A stretch of DNA of 64,000 bases, taken from assembly GCF_024721975.1 (NCBI RefSeq), contig NZ_JANQBB010000004.1, forward strand, positions 310,001 to 374,000. The letters run 5' to 3'. The stretch is from Paenibacillus endoradicis (GTDB lineage: Bacteria; Bacillota; Bacilli; Paenibacillales; Paenibacillaceae). The notes beneath the pieces were generated by a model. That model was not told the origin of the DNA. It ran no database searches and saw only the letters and a program-made list of their open reading frames with translations. A program made the translations under genes and the position numbers. Shown here piece after piece: positions 19,501 to 27,627 of this stretch (positions within the stretch are counted from its first letter, which is position 1; each line of letters starts with the position of its first letter).

Positions 19501-19688
19501 TTTAATGGTATGCTAGAGGAATTACTTAAATTCCAATTGCGCATATCAAGTACACCATGGACAGCTTCAGGATGCTCCGGTGTAGTAAATAGTGTAGACC
19601 AAGCCAAACGAAAACCTAGAAGCATACCAATAAACAATAGTATTAGAAATATATATTTCGGAGTGGTTTTATTTATTATTCTCATCAT
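16560..19688 (-). CDS. Hybrid sensor kinase: 7TM sensor, HisKA-HATPase, receiver, LytS-type kinase
   Basis: Taking the ATG at 19688 gives 1042 residues beginning MMRIINKTTPKYIF and one membrane helix; no convincing ribosome site is seen there, and a longer frame from a TTG at 19805 has none either. An extracellular galactose-binding-like region (about 50-200) precedes a 7-helix 7TMR-DISM block (about 210-410). Then come a HisKA/HATPase core (His447 in SHELRTPLHG; GRGLGLGLSICKQL), a receiver domain (Asp763 in LLITDAMMP) and a second, LytS/YesM-like kinase core (His854 in IHPHFLFN; LIENAVKHG; GGIGLSN). Two kinase cores around one receiver suggest a phosphorelay. No separate response regulator is adjacent. 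It diverges from the GH3 glucosidase, so oligosaccharide sensing is a fair guess. Confidence 0.88.
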   Translation of the reverse strand: MMRIINKTTPKYIFLILLFIGMLLGFRLAWSTLFTTPEHPEAVHGVLDMRNWNLSNSSSIPLKGEWTFYPDQLISHSDIESGDNQSSYIQVPGDWRSLMTNEENSPMGYGTYRLRILVSPLEEPISFWMQGIEAASSIEINGVPTSNIGVIAENASDYRPDNVSYTASYYVEGTTEIELIVQVSNFDNPLSGGITRAIQFGSQAAIDNIHWYSIGFQLVMFVVLLLHCLYACILYLFNRRELNLLIFALLTMIVGISIVADHDNLLMLWLPISYGWGLKIKLLSYMWLAFLIVVLFRRFSSTYNLKKLFHIYSVSFIAYSIFLVVATTPFVYKSIELDFFKIYYFLPFGFLAYLVTILTFKKPNNTGSIFLLFSAAGIISSELWGVLSFESDVIYVYYPIDIIAAIVGFSAYWFNKYFHNAQDNMKLNEQLQQSDKVKNQFLANTSHELRTPLHGIMNIAQTVVTKEKEKMNASSVKDMELLITISRRMSHMLGDLLDVARIQEHHIVLQQEPLMLRSIVPGVIGMLKFMVEDKPIQLLMDVSESIPPVMADEKRLVQILYNLLHNALKYTERGTITVSAESQGEHAIIHISDTGVGMDEETLERIFLPYEQGSYGISDGRGLGLGLSICKQLVELHGGTLTVRSELGKGSIFSYNLSLADADAISVSRDSHTIEDLITDIEEQNNGLIFPNITLGELTTSVHIPPLLNNRKVNILAVDDDPINLNVLVGILSTEPYHITTANSARQALEILSTQQWDLLITDAMMPHMSGYELTQKVREHYTVSDLPVLLLTARSQPADIYTGFSSGANDYVTKPVDALELKYRIRALITLKQTINERLRLEAAYLQAQIHPHFLFNTLNSIMALSDIDTEKMRNLGYAFASYLRISFNFLNTGELVELSHELELAEAYLYIEKVRFEDRLMIEWEVEEGISLLLPPLSLQPLIENAVKHGVLSQNKGGTVHIRITQQENYTLIEVIDNGKGMDQEKVMQLLNPTMKGKGGIGLSNTNRRLTQLYGQGLSIYSKPNKGTTVSFIIPDHYNK

Positions 19689-20061
19689 AGTACAAAGAAA
19701 TTCGACATAATTAACGTTTATTCCTTTATTTTCTATACGCTTTGGTCTCAAGAGAGGTTGTAAATGGGTCAAGTCTTTCAAGGGTACAAATTCTACTCTA
19801 AGCAATAGAACATAATTGAAAGAACAAGGCCTTCACGATCTACAAGAGTCTAATGTGAAGAGAAAGGCAAAATCGCATATAATTTACACTGTTTTTCGTA
19901 CTATAATTTGCACCTTTGTTGGGCTATTATGTATATAAGCATTAACACAATAAAGGTGAATGAAAAAGTTACCTTGAGTATTGTTACAATAGCAATTTAC
20001 ATAGATTTCTTAACATAAGTTGAAATACTATACAATTAATTAGTAATGAGGAGTGGTTGAG
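19689..20061. other. Divergent promoter region between hybrid kinase and GH3 gene
   Basis: AT-rich region without a gene. It contains a TATAAT at 19902-19907 and an inverted repeat CACCTTTGTTG (19911-19921) / CAATAAAGGTG (19958-19968) that could be a regulator site or a leader hairpin. No cre-like site was found here, unlike at the GH5 and xylan loci. Confidence 0.35.
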
Positions 20062-22848
20062 TTGAGTACACAACAATTAGGAATCCCATTAGAGGGATTT
20101 GCGGAATTTAGTAGAGAAGTAGCAGCACAAGGTGCAGTACTTTTGAAAAATGAAGGGTATGTTCTTCCTCTTAAAGACGAGGATAAAATTGCAATTTTCG
20201 GAAGAACTCAAATTAATTATTACCGTAGTGGTACGGGTTCTGGTGGTAGTGTTAATGTTACACATACAACGAATCTATTAGACGGTCTTCGTAGTAAGAG
20301 TAACGTTACAGTTAATGAACAATTAGCTTCTACATATGAGCAATGGATTGAACAAAATCCTTTCGATAATGGTGGAGGCGGTTGGGCTGCTGAGCCATGG
20401 TTCCAAAAGGAAATGCCATTATCAGATGAGATAGTATCAGAGGCAAGAAGTAATTCAAGCAAAGCAATTATCGTTATTGGACGTACAGCCGGGGAAGATA
20501 AAGATAATGCCAACGAGCCAGGAAGCTATCAATTAACAGCTGATGAAAAAGCAATGTTACATGTCGTAACAGCACATTTCGAGCAAACGATCGTTGTATT
20601 GAACGTATCGAATATTATTGATATGAGTTGGTTGAATAATACAAGTTACGTTAACCCTATTTCAACGGTAATCTATGCATGGCATGGTGGCATGGAGGGT
20701 GGTAACGCAATTGCTGATGTATTAGTTGGAGATGTAACGCCTAGTGGTAAACTAACAGATACCATTGCATATACAATTGAGGATTATCCCTCAACTCCTC
20801 AATTTGGCAATGAGACTACGACCATTTATGAAGAAGATATCTATGTTGGCTATCGCTATTTCGAGACATTTTTCCCTCAGAAAGTTCAGTTTGAGTTCGG
20901 TTACGGTATATCCTATACGAATTTTGACATTGCTCAAGTAGAAGCGAAGTTAGCTTCGCAAGCGGGTGTCGATGCTATTGAAATTAGCGCTACGGTTACT
21001 AATACGGGCAATCAATTCTCGGGTAAAGAAGTTATCCAAGTTTATTATGAAGCACCACAAGGTAAGTTAGGTCAGCCAGTGAAGGTACTAGCAGCGTTCG
21101 GTAAGACGAAGGAACTTCAACCAGGAGAAACTCAAATATTGACGGTAAGTTTCCCGGTTAACTCTATGGCATCATATGATGATAGTGGTGTTACAGGCTA
21201 TCGTTCTGCTTATGTATTAGAGGCAGGAACATACAAGTTACATGTTGGTAACAGCGTGAAAAATACAGTAAACGTTAGTCTAGAAGGTCAAAGCGGTTAT
21301 GTTGTGGAAACGATTCAACTAGTTGAGCAACTAACTGAAGCATTGGCACCAACAGAAAGCTTTACAAGAATGGCACCAGGTTCATTGAAGGCAGATGGAA
21401 CGTATGAACTTATCTCTGTTGACGTGCCAACACAACAAATTTCGTTAGCACAACGTATTGAACAGAACTTACCGAAAACAATCGAGCAAACGGGAGACCA
21501 AGGATATAAATTACAAGATGTTTACGACAAAAAAGTAAGTATCGAAACATTTATTGCTCAGCTTAGTGATCAAGACCTTGCTGCGATCGTTAGAGGTGAA
21601 GGTATGGGTAGTCCGCTTGTAACACCAGGAACAGCTTCTGCTTTTGGTGGAATTAGCGATAATCTTTACAAGCTTGGTATTCCGGTTGCTTCTTGCGCAG
21701 ATGGTCCTTCTGGTATTCGTATGGACAGTGGACATAAAGCAACACAAGTTTCAATCGGAACGTTGCTTGCTGCAACATGGGATACAGAATTAGTTGAAAG
21801 ACTTTACGTAATGGAAGGTCAAGAACTGCTTAGAAATGATATCGATACTCTACTAGGACCTGGACTAAACATTCGCCGTAGTCCACTTAATGGACGTAAC
21901 TTTGAGTATTTCTCAGAAGATCCGCTAGTATCCGGTGCTTTTGCTGCGGCATGTACAAGTGGCATTAAAAAAGGTGGATCTAACGCTACACTGAAGCATT
22001 TCGCTTGTAACAATCAGGAGCAATACCGTACGAAGGTTGACGCTGTTGTATCTGAGCGTGCACTACGTGAGATTTACTTAAAAGGGTTTGAAATTGCCGT
22101 AAAACAAAGCGGAGCAAATTCAATTATGACTGCTTATAACCCGATTAACGGACATTGGACTGCATCTAACTATGATTTGACTACAACGATTCTTCGTGAA
22201 GAATGGGGCTTCAAAGGCATTGTGATGACAGACTGGTGGGCAGTTATGAATGATGTTGTCCATGGTGGAGCACCTAGTATGAAGAACACTAACTTTATGG
22301 TGCGTGCACAAAATGATCTATACATGGTCGTTAATAACTATGGAGCTGAAGTTAACTCCTTGGATGACAATACAATCGAATCATTAGAGAACGGTACATT
22401 AACAATTGGTGAATTACAGCGTAGTGCGATAAATATTTGTGAGTTTATTATGAACTCTATTGTATTTACAAGAGATTACGTCATTGAAGATGTTGTTGCG
22501 AAAGTAACAGCTAATCCTTCTCTTACTCCAGTAGAAATTCAATCTTTATCTGATAATGCACAAATTAAACCTGCCGTGAATGAAGCTATCTATATGAAGG
22601 TAGATGAAGCGGGTGAGTATCGTCTTATCGTTAATATTATGTCGCAGGAATTTAATACAGCTCAATCAGCAACTAATGTAATGATGAACGATCAGTTAAT
22701 GACGACAATTTCAATGAATGGAACAGAAGGTAAATGGGTTAAGCAGAAGCTGATAAAAGTAGATCTAGAAGTTGGTCTATATGAGATGAAGCTTGATTTT
22801 GTTAAGCCGGGGATGCAAATCGAATGGATTGAGTTCAAGCAACTGTAA
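20062..22848 (+). CDS. GH3 beta-glucosidase, circularly permuted
   Basis: The likely start is TTG at 20062, eight bases after GAGGAG; a GTG at 20053 overlaps that ribosome site. The 928-residue protein has no signal peptide, so it acts on imported oligosaccharides. Domain order is reversed from usual GH3 enzymes: the alpha/beta sandwich comes first (GAVLLKNEGYVLPL, GRTAGEDKD with the likely acid/base Glu), then an FnIII-like domain (about 290-410), then the TIM barrel (about 490-800) with KHFACNNQE and nucleophile Asp724 in IVMTDWW. This permutation is known for some rumen Firmicutes GH3 glucosidases such as that of Ruminococcus albus. The last 100 residues look like a small beta-sandwich, CBM6-like. 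It is a single gene followed by the palindromic repeat and a terminator. Confidence 0.9.
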   Translation: MSTQQLGIPLEGFAEFSREVAAQGAVLLKNEGYVLPLKDEDKIAIFGRTQINYYRSGTGSGGSVNVTHTTNLLDGLRSKSNVTVNEQLASTYEQWIEQNPFDNGGGGWAAEPWFQKEMPLSDEIVSEARSNSSKAIIVIGRTAGEDKDNANEPGSYQLTADEKAMLHVVTAHFEQTIVVLNVSNIIDMSWLNNTSYVNPISTVIYAWHGGMEGGNAIADVLVGDVTPSGKLTDTIAYTIEDYPSTPQFGNETTTIYEEDIYVGYRYFETFFPQKVQFEFGYGISYTNFDIAQVEAKLASQAGVDAIEISATVTNTGNQFSGKEVIQVYYEAPQGKLGQPVKVLAAFGKTKELQPGETQILTVSFPVNSMASYDDSGVTGYRSAYVLEAGTYKLHVGNSVKNTVNVSLEGQSGYVVETIQLVEQLTEALAPTESFTRMAPGSLKADGTYELISVDVPTQQISLAQRIEQNLPKTIEQTGDQGYKLQDVYDKKVSIETFIAQLSDQDLAAIVRGEGMGSPLVTPGTASAFGGISDNLYKLGIPVASCADGPSGIRMDSGHKATQVSIGTLLAATWDTELVERLYVMEGQELLRNDIDTLLGPGLNIRRSPLNGRNFEYFSEDPLVSGAFAAACTSGIKKGGSNATLKHFACNNQEQYRTKVDAVVSERALREIYLKGFEIAVKQSGANSIMTAYNPINGHWTASNYDLTTTILREEWGFKGIVMTDWWAVMNDVVHGGAPSMKNTNFMVRAQNDLYMVVNNYGAEVNSLDDNTIESLENGTLTIGELQRSAINICEFIMNSIVFTRDYVIEDVVAKVTANPSLTPVEIQSLSDNAQIKPAVNEAIYMKVDEAGEYRLIVNIMSQEFNTAQSATNVMMNDQLMTTISMNGTEGKWVKQKLIKVDLEVGLYEMKLDFVKPGMQIEWIEFKQL

Positions 22849-22856
22849 GAACGGTA

Positions 22857-23028
22857 GTTCAAAAAGCGGACTTTGATGACGATGGTAAAGCTAACGTAGC
22901 ATAGTCGACGGCGAATATGAAGCGAACTTGGGAAGTGCGGTCCGCGTGTACCAATAACGTACACTTGCGTTTCCACCTTCCGCAAGTAGCGCTTCATCTT
23001 CTTGGACCTGAAAGCCCGCATTTTGAAC
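22857..23028. repeat. 172-base imperfect palindromic repeat element
   Basis: Ends GTTCAAAAAGCGGACTTTGA and, inverted, GTTCAAAATGCGGGCTTTCA. Arms continue inward (ATGAAGCG / CGCTTCAT, then GGGAAG-like / CTTCC) to an apex stem GTGTAC / GTACAC (22946-22951, 22959-22964) around a seven-base loop. The whole element can fold as one long hairpin. Its base composition is GC-richer than its surroundings. It resembles non-coding palindromic repeats that I recall in other Paenibacillus genomes; no second copy is present in this window. No transposase is encoded. Confidence 0.7.
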
Positions 23029-23040
23029 CTTTAAAACTCA

Positions 23041-23091
23041 AATACGCAAGGGATTGCTTCCTATAAGGAAACAGTCCCTTGCGTATTTTTA
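23041..23091. terminator. Bidirectional terminator between GH3 and HxlR-type gene
   Basis: Perfect 13-base arms AATACGCAAGGGA / TCCCTTGCGTATT, followed by T residues on both strands; genes on either side converge. Confidence 0.85.
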
Positions 23092-23104
23092 TTTATACAA
23101 AAAG

Positions 23105-23467
23105 TTAAGTATTCAATGAATTCTCTTCTAGAACGGAATATTTATCGCCGTATTGTCTAATAATATGTTGCTCGCCCCAATTACATAGCGAATCTAATAT
23201 GCTGCTGAGACTTGTTCCATAGTCACTTAGTTCATATTCAACTTTCGGAGGAACTTGGTTGTAACTAATTCGATTAATGATGCCATCGGCTTCTAATTCA
23301 CGTAATTGTTGCGTTAACATCTTCTGTGTAATGTGAGGCATCAATTGTTTCAATTCCGTTGTCCGTTTCTTTCCATGCGTGAGATGGCACAAGATTACAC
23401 ATTTCCACTTTCCACCAATGACTTCAAGTGTTGCTTCGACTGAAATATTATATTTTTTCTTAATCAT
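23105..23467 (-). CDS. HxlR-family transcriptional regulator
   Basis: A 120-residue winged-helix protein of the HxlR (PF01638) family: VIGGKWKCVILCHL, then ELKQLMPHITQKMLTQQLRELEADGII and VPPKVEYELSDYG. Family members sense reactive aldehydes, quinones or electrophiles, often through one Cys; here Cys residues lie in KWKCVILCHL and near the C terminus (LCNWGEQ). It diverges from an aldo/keto reductase, and a repeated operator-like sequence lies between them, so it probably controls that gene and itself. Confidence 0.92.
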   Translation of the reverse strand: MIKKKYNISVEATLEVIGGKWKCVILCHLTHGKKRTTELKQLMPHITQKMLTQQLRELEADGIINRISYNQVPPKVEYELSDYGTSLSSILDSLCNWGEQHIIRQYGDKYSVLEENSLNT

Positions 23468-23488
23468 TGTATGCCTCCAGATGTTTAG

Positions 23489-23529
23489 GTACTTTTAAGT
23501 GCCTACAGTACTTTAAAGTGCGTACTGTT
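23489..23529. promoter_or_regulatory. Operator-like repeats between HxlR-type gene and aldo/keto reductase
   Basis: Two near-identical 14-mers, GTACTTTTAAGTGC (23489-23502) and GTACTTTAAAGTGC (23508-23521), 19 bases apart, each itself a dyad. The second continues as AAAGTGCGTACTGTT (23515-23529), a 15-base string that recurs exactly at 41489-41503 before hxlA next to the other HxlR gene. Confidence 0.6.
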
Positions 23530-23625
23530 ATATTTGTTCGTTTTATCCTATCATAGCATTAACGAGCGATGATAACTACTTCATAACTCGATACGATATT
23601 GATGTAAATAATGGAGGAAAAGATA

Positions 23626-24468
23626 ATGGTTAATAATTTACAAGATACAACAACGCTTCATAACGGAGTGAAAATGCCGATGTTAGGACTAGGAGTATTC
23701 CTAGTAGAGGAAGGCGCTGAGTTAGAAAATGCAGTGAAAACAGCGATTCAACACGGATACCGCAGTATCGATACTGCAGCTATTTATGGTAATGAAGAGG
23801 GAGTTGGACGTGGAATTCGTCAAGGCTTAGAACTAACAGGTCTTTCAAGAGAAGATATCTTTGTTACGTCTAAAGTATGGAATGCTGATCAAGGTTATGA
23901 GTCAACGATCGCTGCGTATGAGACAAGCTTGAAAAAGTTAGGTCTTGAATACTTGGACTTATATCTTATTCATTGGCCAGTAGCAGGTAAATTCACTGAA
24001 TCATGGAGAGCGTTAGAGACGCTTTATAAAGAAGGTCGTGTGAAAGCAATAGGTGTTAGTAATTTCCTTATACATCAGCTTGAAGAAGTTATGAAAACTG
24101 CAGAGATTAAACCAATGGTCAATCAGATGGAACATCATCCGCGCTTAATTCAAAAAGAGTTGCAAGCATTTTGTAAGGAAAACGGCATTCAATTTGAAGC
24201 ATGGTCTCCATTAATGCAAGGTAAGTTATTAGATAACGTTGAACTTGCAGAAATCGGAGCGAAGTACGGTAAAACTATAGCTCAAGTTATTTTGCGATGG
24301 AATTTACAAAATGGCGTCGTTACTATTCCAAAATCAACAAAAGAGCATCGTATTGTTGAAAATGCATCATTATTTGATTTTGAACTGACAAAAGAAGATA
24401 TGGAGTGCATTGATGGATTAGATCAAAACGAACGCGTCGGTCCAGATCCTGATAACTTCGATTTTTAA
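23626..24468 (+). CDS. Aldo/keto reductase (YvgN/YtbE-like)
   Basis: The ATG at 23626 follows GGAGGA by seven bases and gives 280 residues. It is an NADPH-dependent TIM-barrel reductase with the catalytic tetrad intact: Asp49 and Tyr54 ([11 protein letters not shown]), Lys83 (TSKVW), His116 (LIHWP), and the [10 protein letters not shown] cofactor-binding string near the C terminus. Close relatives reduce glyoxal and methylglyoxal. Its divergent HxlR-type regulator suggests induction by a reactive carbonyl compound. A terminator follows, so it is a single gene. Confidence 0.92.
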   Translation: MVNNLQDTTTLHNGVKMPMLGLGVFLVEEGAELENAVKTAIQHGYRSIDTAAIYGNEEGVGRGIRQGLELTGLSREDIFVTSKVWNADQGYESTIAAYETSLKKLGLEYLDLYLIHWPVAGKFTESWRALETLYKEGRVKAIGVSNFLIHQLEEVMKTAEIKPMVNQMEHHPRLIQKELQAFCKENGIQFEAWSPLMQGKLLDNVELAEIGAKYGKTIAQVILRWNLQNGVVTIPKSTKEHRIVENASLFDFELTKEDMECIDGLDQNERVGPDPDNFDF

Positions 24469-24493
24469 TCATATACAATAAAGCATGTTTATA

Positions 24494-24538
24494 GGGCGAT
24501 TGCTTCTCAGATTATAGTTGAGGAGTAATCCCCTTTTT
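24494..24538 (+). terminator. Terminator of the aldo/keto reductase gene
   Basis: Imperfect hairpin GGGCGATT...CTTCTCA / TTGAGGAG...AATCCCC followed by five T residues. Confidence 0.7.
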
Positions 24539-24620
24539 GATTTTCCTTACATAGAACGTTAGTATAAGTTATGTTACGATAAGGATTACTGATAATATAA
24601 AGCTGGAGATGAAACATACT

Positions 24621-24818
24621 ATGGACGGAAAATTAAGAAGTAATATTAAGCCAGGACTTGAAGTGGATATCGTATTAAAGCAGGACCAACGCACGGGGAA
24701 GACTTCACGTGGAATAGTGAAAGATTTGCTAACGAATTCACCGCAACATCCGCATGGCATTAAAGTTAGACTTGAGGATGGCCGAGTGGGTCGAGTTCAA
24801 CATATTGTAAATGGTTAA
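24621..24818 (+). CDS. ywbE: YwbE family protein (DUF2196)
   Basis: A 65-residue protein starting MDGKLRSNIKPG; the ATG at 24621 gives good spacing from GGAGA and aligns with the known Bacillus YwbE start, better than the ATG at 24609. It carries the family strings VDIVLKQDQRTGK and HPHGIKVRLEDGRVGRVQ, an SH3-like small fold. Function is unknown; no membrane or signal segment. It is a single gene closed by a strong bidirectional terminator. Confidence 0.9.
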   Translation: MDGKLRSNIKPGLEVDIVLKQDQRTGKTSRGIVKDLLTNSPQHPHGIKVRLEDGRVGRVQHIVNG

Positions 24819-24833
24819 CTGATAATAGCAATA

Positions 24834-24896
24834 ATAAAGGTCAACTAGAGCAACTTTATAATGTAAGTTGCTTTGTTGACCTTTATATTGTAGGAA
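24834..24896. terminator. Bidirectional terminator after ywbE
   Basis: ATAAAGGTCAAC / GTTGACCTTTAT outer arms with an inner CAACTT / AAGTTG stem; it separates ywbE from the convergent membrane enzyme gene. Confidence 0.8.
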
Positions 24897-24961
24897 AAGC
24901 TCAAACGATTTTCATTTGTAAAAATTGTTTGAACAGCAGACGTTGCTACCGGGTTAAAACT

Positions 24962-25876
24962 TTACATAAAATCAAAGAAATAACGAATAACATGGAAAAA
25001 TACAGGTGAAGTATAAGTTAAACTATCAATTCTACTCAAGTGACTCTTTTTCAACGCCTCGATTTTGTTGTCATCGCCAAGTAGTAAATCTCTCTTCAAT
25101 ACAGAAACGGTTAGACTGCCCAAGAAACCACTTAAGCTAATAAGCATACCAGATAAAATTCCGAATGTCAGGTCTAGCGGTGTTAGGTAAGGATAGATAA
25201 AGAATGATACAACGGTCGTCGCCACAAATCCACATGTGAAACCAGCCCAAGTTAGATTAGGATTAGCTGTAGGAACGACTTTTCCTTTACTATAATATAT
25301 CGATGTTAAATTATGCACAACATCATTAAGTTGCGTCAAGATAACAAGATACAACACTAGCCCAGCCCCATATTGTGGCGTTGCAAATTGGAAATATGCT
25401 AGGTGGCTTAGACCGAATACCATTAGCATAAGTCCCCATTGAACCGAACTGATACTGCGGAGAAATCCGACTGTACCTTTATTAATTAATCGGGGGATAG
25501 GTAGTAATAAGAATACATAAATAGGGATAAATATAATGAACATTCCATACCATTCAATAAAGATCCAATAAAATTGCAAAGGTATAGATAAATATGCCCA
25601 AAGATATAATCTTCTGTCTGCTTTGCTCGATTTTATCATAGAGAAATATTCTTTTAGTGCAAAGAAGGTAAGTCCCATTAAGGAAATGAGCGATACTACC
25701 GGATTGAATAGAGTAGCCAAACCAAAAATGATAAGCATCCCCCACCACATTTTGATGCGAGATCCAATATTTTCGTAGTCTTTAATCGGTTGTACTTTGC
25801 GTATTACAACATAGAGTAATTGAATTATTGCGACGGCTGCTATTATTATTTCTAACTTCCATAGTGAGTTATTCAG
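24962..25876 (-). CDS. CdsA-like phosphatidate cytidylyltransferase, probable CTG start
   Basis: A polytopic membrane protein of the CDP-diacylglycerol synthase family: RIKMWWGM, an AGLVLYLVILTQLNDVVHNL helix, and the C-terminal SGFLGSLTVSVLKRD...LLGDDN block. It would make CDP-diacylglycerol or a related CDP-lipid from phosphatidate and CTP. The first ATG (25750) gives 262 residues, but the frame stays open upstream and encodes a convincing further helix (WKLEIIIAAVAIIQLLYVVIRK). The only start-like codon before the in-frame stop is CTG at 25876, six bases after GGTGA; this gives 304 residues. The start is therefore uncertain, the extension being well supported by hydrophobic pattern. A CdsA copy for housekeeping probably exists elsewhere. 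Confidence 0.7.
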   Translation of the reverse strand: MNNSLWKLEIIIAAVAIIQLLYVVIRKVQPIKDYENIGSRIKMWWGMLIIFGLATLFNPVVSLISLMGLTFFALKEYFSMIKSSKADRRLYLWAYLSIPLQFYWIFIEWYGMFIIFIPIYVFLLLPIPRLINKGTVGFLRSISSVQWGLMLMVFGLSHLAYFQFATPQYGAGLVLYLVILTQLNDVVHNLTSIYYSKGKVVPTANPNLTWAGFTCGFVATTVVSFFIYPYLTPLDLTFGILSGMLISLSGFLGSLTVSVLKRDLLLGDDNKIEALKKSHLSRIDSLTYTSPVFFHVIRYFFDFM

Positions 25877-25973
25877 TGCTAATCACCAACTTAATAAGAG
25901 ATACGATTCCATAAAAGGGATCATATGTTATTATGAAGGAAATATACAATCTTGATAAGGGGTTATTTTAGGA

Positions 25974-26513
25974 ATGTCAGATAATCGATCAATTTATATT
26001 TTACTTACCAATACAGGAACGTTATTTACGAAAGTTATTCAAGGTTATACGAAGGCTCCCTATAACCATGCTTCGATATCATTTGACCGACAACTAACTG
26101 AACTGTATAGCTTTGGGAGAAAGCATCCTAATAACCCTCTCAACGGTGGATTTGTTAAGGAAGATCTTAAGAATGGCACATTTAGCAAATATCCAAATAC
26201 GACATGTGTGATCTACGAGCTTCAAGTATCTGAGCGTGAGGTAGTGAAAATGAAGCGAGTTTTACATATTTTTATTCGTAGTGATAGAAAATATCTCTAT
26301 AATATTTTAGGCGTGATTGGTATCGCGCTCAAAGAGCCGGTTGAATTTAGTAACTCTTATTTTTGTTCACAATTTGTAGCGGAAATACTGGAGCGTTCAG
26401 GTATTAAGTTGTGGAATAAGCTTCCAGCATTAGTTACACCAGATGATTTTAGGCAGAGTGAGAAATTAGACTTAATTTACGAGGGTAAATTAAGTCAGTA
26501 CAAATATGAATAG
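25974..26513 (+). CDS. Permuted papain-like (YiiX/NlpC-P60-like) family protein
   Basis: A 179-residue soluble protein. His32 in APYNHASISFD and Cys131 in YFCSQFVAEIL are arranged as in circularly permuted NlpC/P60-type cysteine hydrolases of the YiiX/YycO sort, with the histidine before the cysteine. Such proteins cut amide, peptide or lipid-linked acyl bonds; the substrate here is unknown. No signal peptide is seen, so it appears cytoplasmic. It diverges from the CdsA-like gene with about 100 bases between and has no operon partner. Confidence 0.72.
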   Translation: MSDNRSIYILLTNTGTLFTKVIQGYTKAPYNHASISFDRQLTELYSFGRKHPNNPLNGGFVKEDLKNGTFSKYPNTTCVIYELQVSEREVVKMKRVLHIFIRSDRKYLYNILGVIGIALKEPVEFSNSYFCSQFVAEILERSGIKLWNKLPALVTPDDFRQSEKLDLIYEGKLSQYKYE

Positions 26514-26664
26514 AATTTTTATTATCTATATTACAATCAGTTACCGTATGTTATGCGATAGCTGATTTTGCTTTTGTATGCCCCTTCATGTTAAAAGGTA
26601 TAGGTTTGTTAATTCAGGGTAACGTAATGTGAATGGTGAATTACAATTGAAATGGAGGATGATT

Positions 26665-27561
26665 ATGGATTATAGAAATATAACGGTTGCAGGCAGTGGT
26701 GTGTTAGGGAGTCAAATTGCTTATCAAATCGCATTTAAAGGGTTCAATGTATCGGTATATGATATTAACGACGAAGTGCTGGAACGTGCTAAAGAAAGAA
26801 TTATACAGTTAAAACCGCGCTATCAAGAGGATCTAGCAGCTACAGAACAAGAAGTCAATTCAGCATATGATCGGATTTCTTTTTATTCTGAGTTAGCTAA
26901 AGCGGTGGCGGAAGCAGATCTTGTCATTGAAGCAATTCCTGAAGTAGTGCAATTGAAAATAGATTTCTATGAGCAGTTAGGTAAAGTAGCCCCTCAAAAA
27001 ACGGTCTTTGCTTCGAACTCTTCAACTTTATTACCTAGCCAATTTGCCGAATCTACAGGTAGACCGCAGCAATTTTTAGCGTTGCACTTTGCTAATGAGA
27101 TTTGGAAAAACAATACTGCTGAAATTATGAAACATCCAGGTACAGACACGAAGATTTTTGAAGATGTTATTGCATTTGCAAAAGCTATTGGAATGGTTGC
27201 TTTGCCTTTGCATAAAGAACAGCCTGGTTATATTTTGAATTCATTATTAGTACCTTTACTAGATGCGGCACAATTACTTCTTATAAAAGAAATTGCTGAT
27301 GTAGAAACGATTGATAAAACATGGATGGTAGGAACAGGAGCACCGCTCGGTCCGTTTGCCATACTCGATGTTGTAGGAATTAACACAGCGTATAATATTG
27401 GACTAGCTAAAGCAAAAGCTACGGGCAATGAACAATACGAAAAAATAGCTAACTTATTAAAAAAGGAATATATCGATACAGGAAAGCTTGGAAGAGCTAC
27501 TGGAGAGGGCTTCTACAAATATCCTAATCCTAATTTCTTGAAACCAGAATTTCTGATATGA
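26665..27561 (+). CDS. 3-hydroxyacyl-CoA dehydrogenase family protein
   Basis: The ATG at 26665 follows GGAGG and gives 298 residues. The N-terminal Rossmann domain has GSGVLGSQIA and the acidic NAD-binding end of strand two (YDIND); the middle has the catalytic strings SNSSTLLPSQ and LHFANEIW, with the His-Glu pair of this family; the C-terminal helical dimerisation domain ends GEGFYKYPNP. It oxidises L-3-hydroxyacyl-CoA (often 3-hydroxybutyryl-CoA) with NAD. No other beta-oxidation gene is near, so the in vivo substrate is open. Confidence 0.88.
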   Translation: MDYRNITVAGSGVLGSQIAYQIAFKGFNVSVYDINDEVLERAKERIIQLKPRYQEDLAATEQEVNSAYDRISFYSELAKAVAEADLVIEAIPEVVQLKIDFYEQLGKVAPQKTVFASNSSTLLPSQFAESTGRPQQFLALHFANEIWKNNTAEIMKHPGTDTKIFEDVIAFAKAIGMVALPLHKEQPGYILNSLLVPLLDAAQLLLIKEIADVETIDKTWMVGTGAPLGPFAILDVVGINTAYNIGLAKAKATGNEQYEKIANLLKKEYIDTGKLGRATGEGFYKYPNPNFLKPEFLI

Positions 27562-27627
27562 AAAATGATTAATGAATTACCCCTATACCCAAGTGACACA
27601 ATCAAGGATTAACATAAACCAAGGGCT

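Noticed and set aside
19689..19805. Extra N-terminal part of the hybrid kinase from a TTG at 19805
   Set aside because: No ribosome site, and the added 39 residues do not look like any part of the family; the ATG pair at 19688 directly precedes the membrane helix.
22692..23021. 109-codon minus-strand frame across the GH3 end and the palindromic element
   Set aside because: It is antisense to GH3 and to the repeat arms; its residues reflect the palindrome rather than a protein.
22857..23028. Insertion sequence remnant
   Set aside because: Terminal inverted repeats are part of one continuous hairpin, there is no transposase fragment and no target duplication that I can see.
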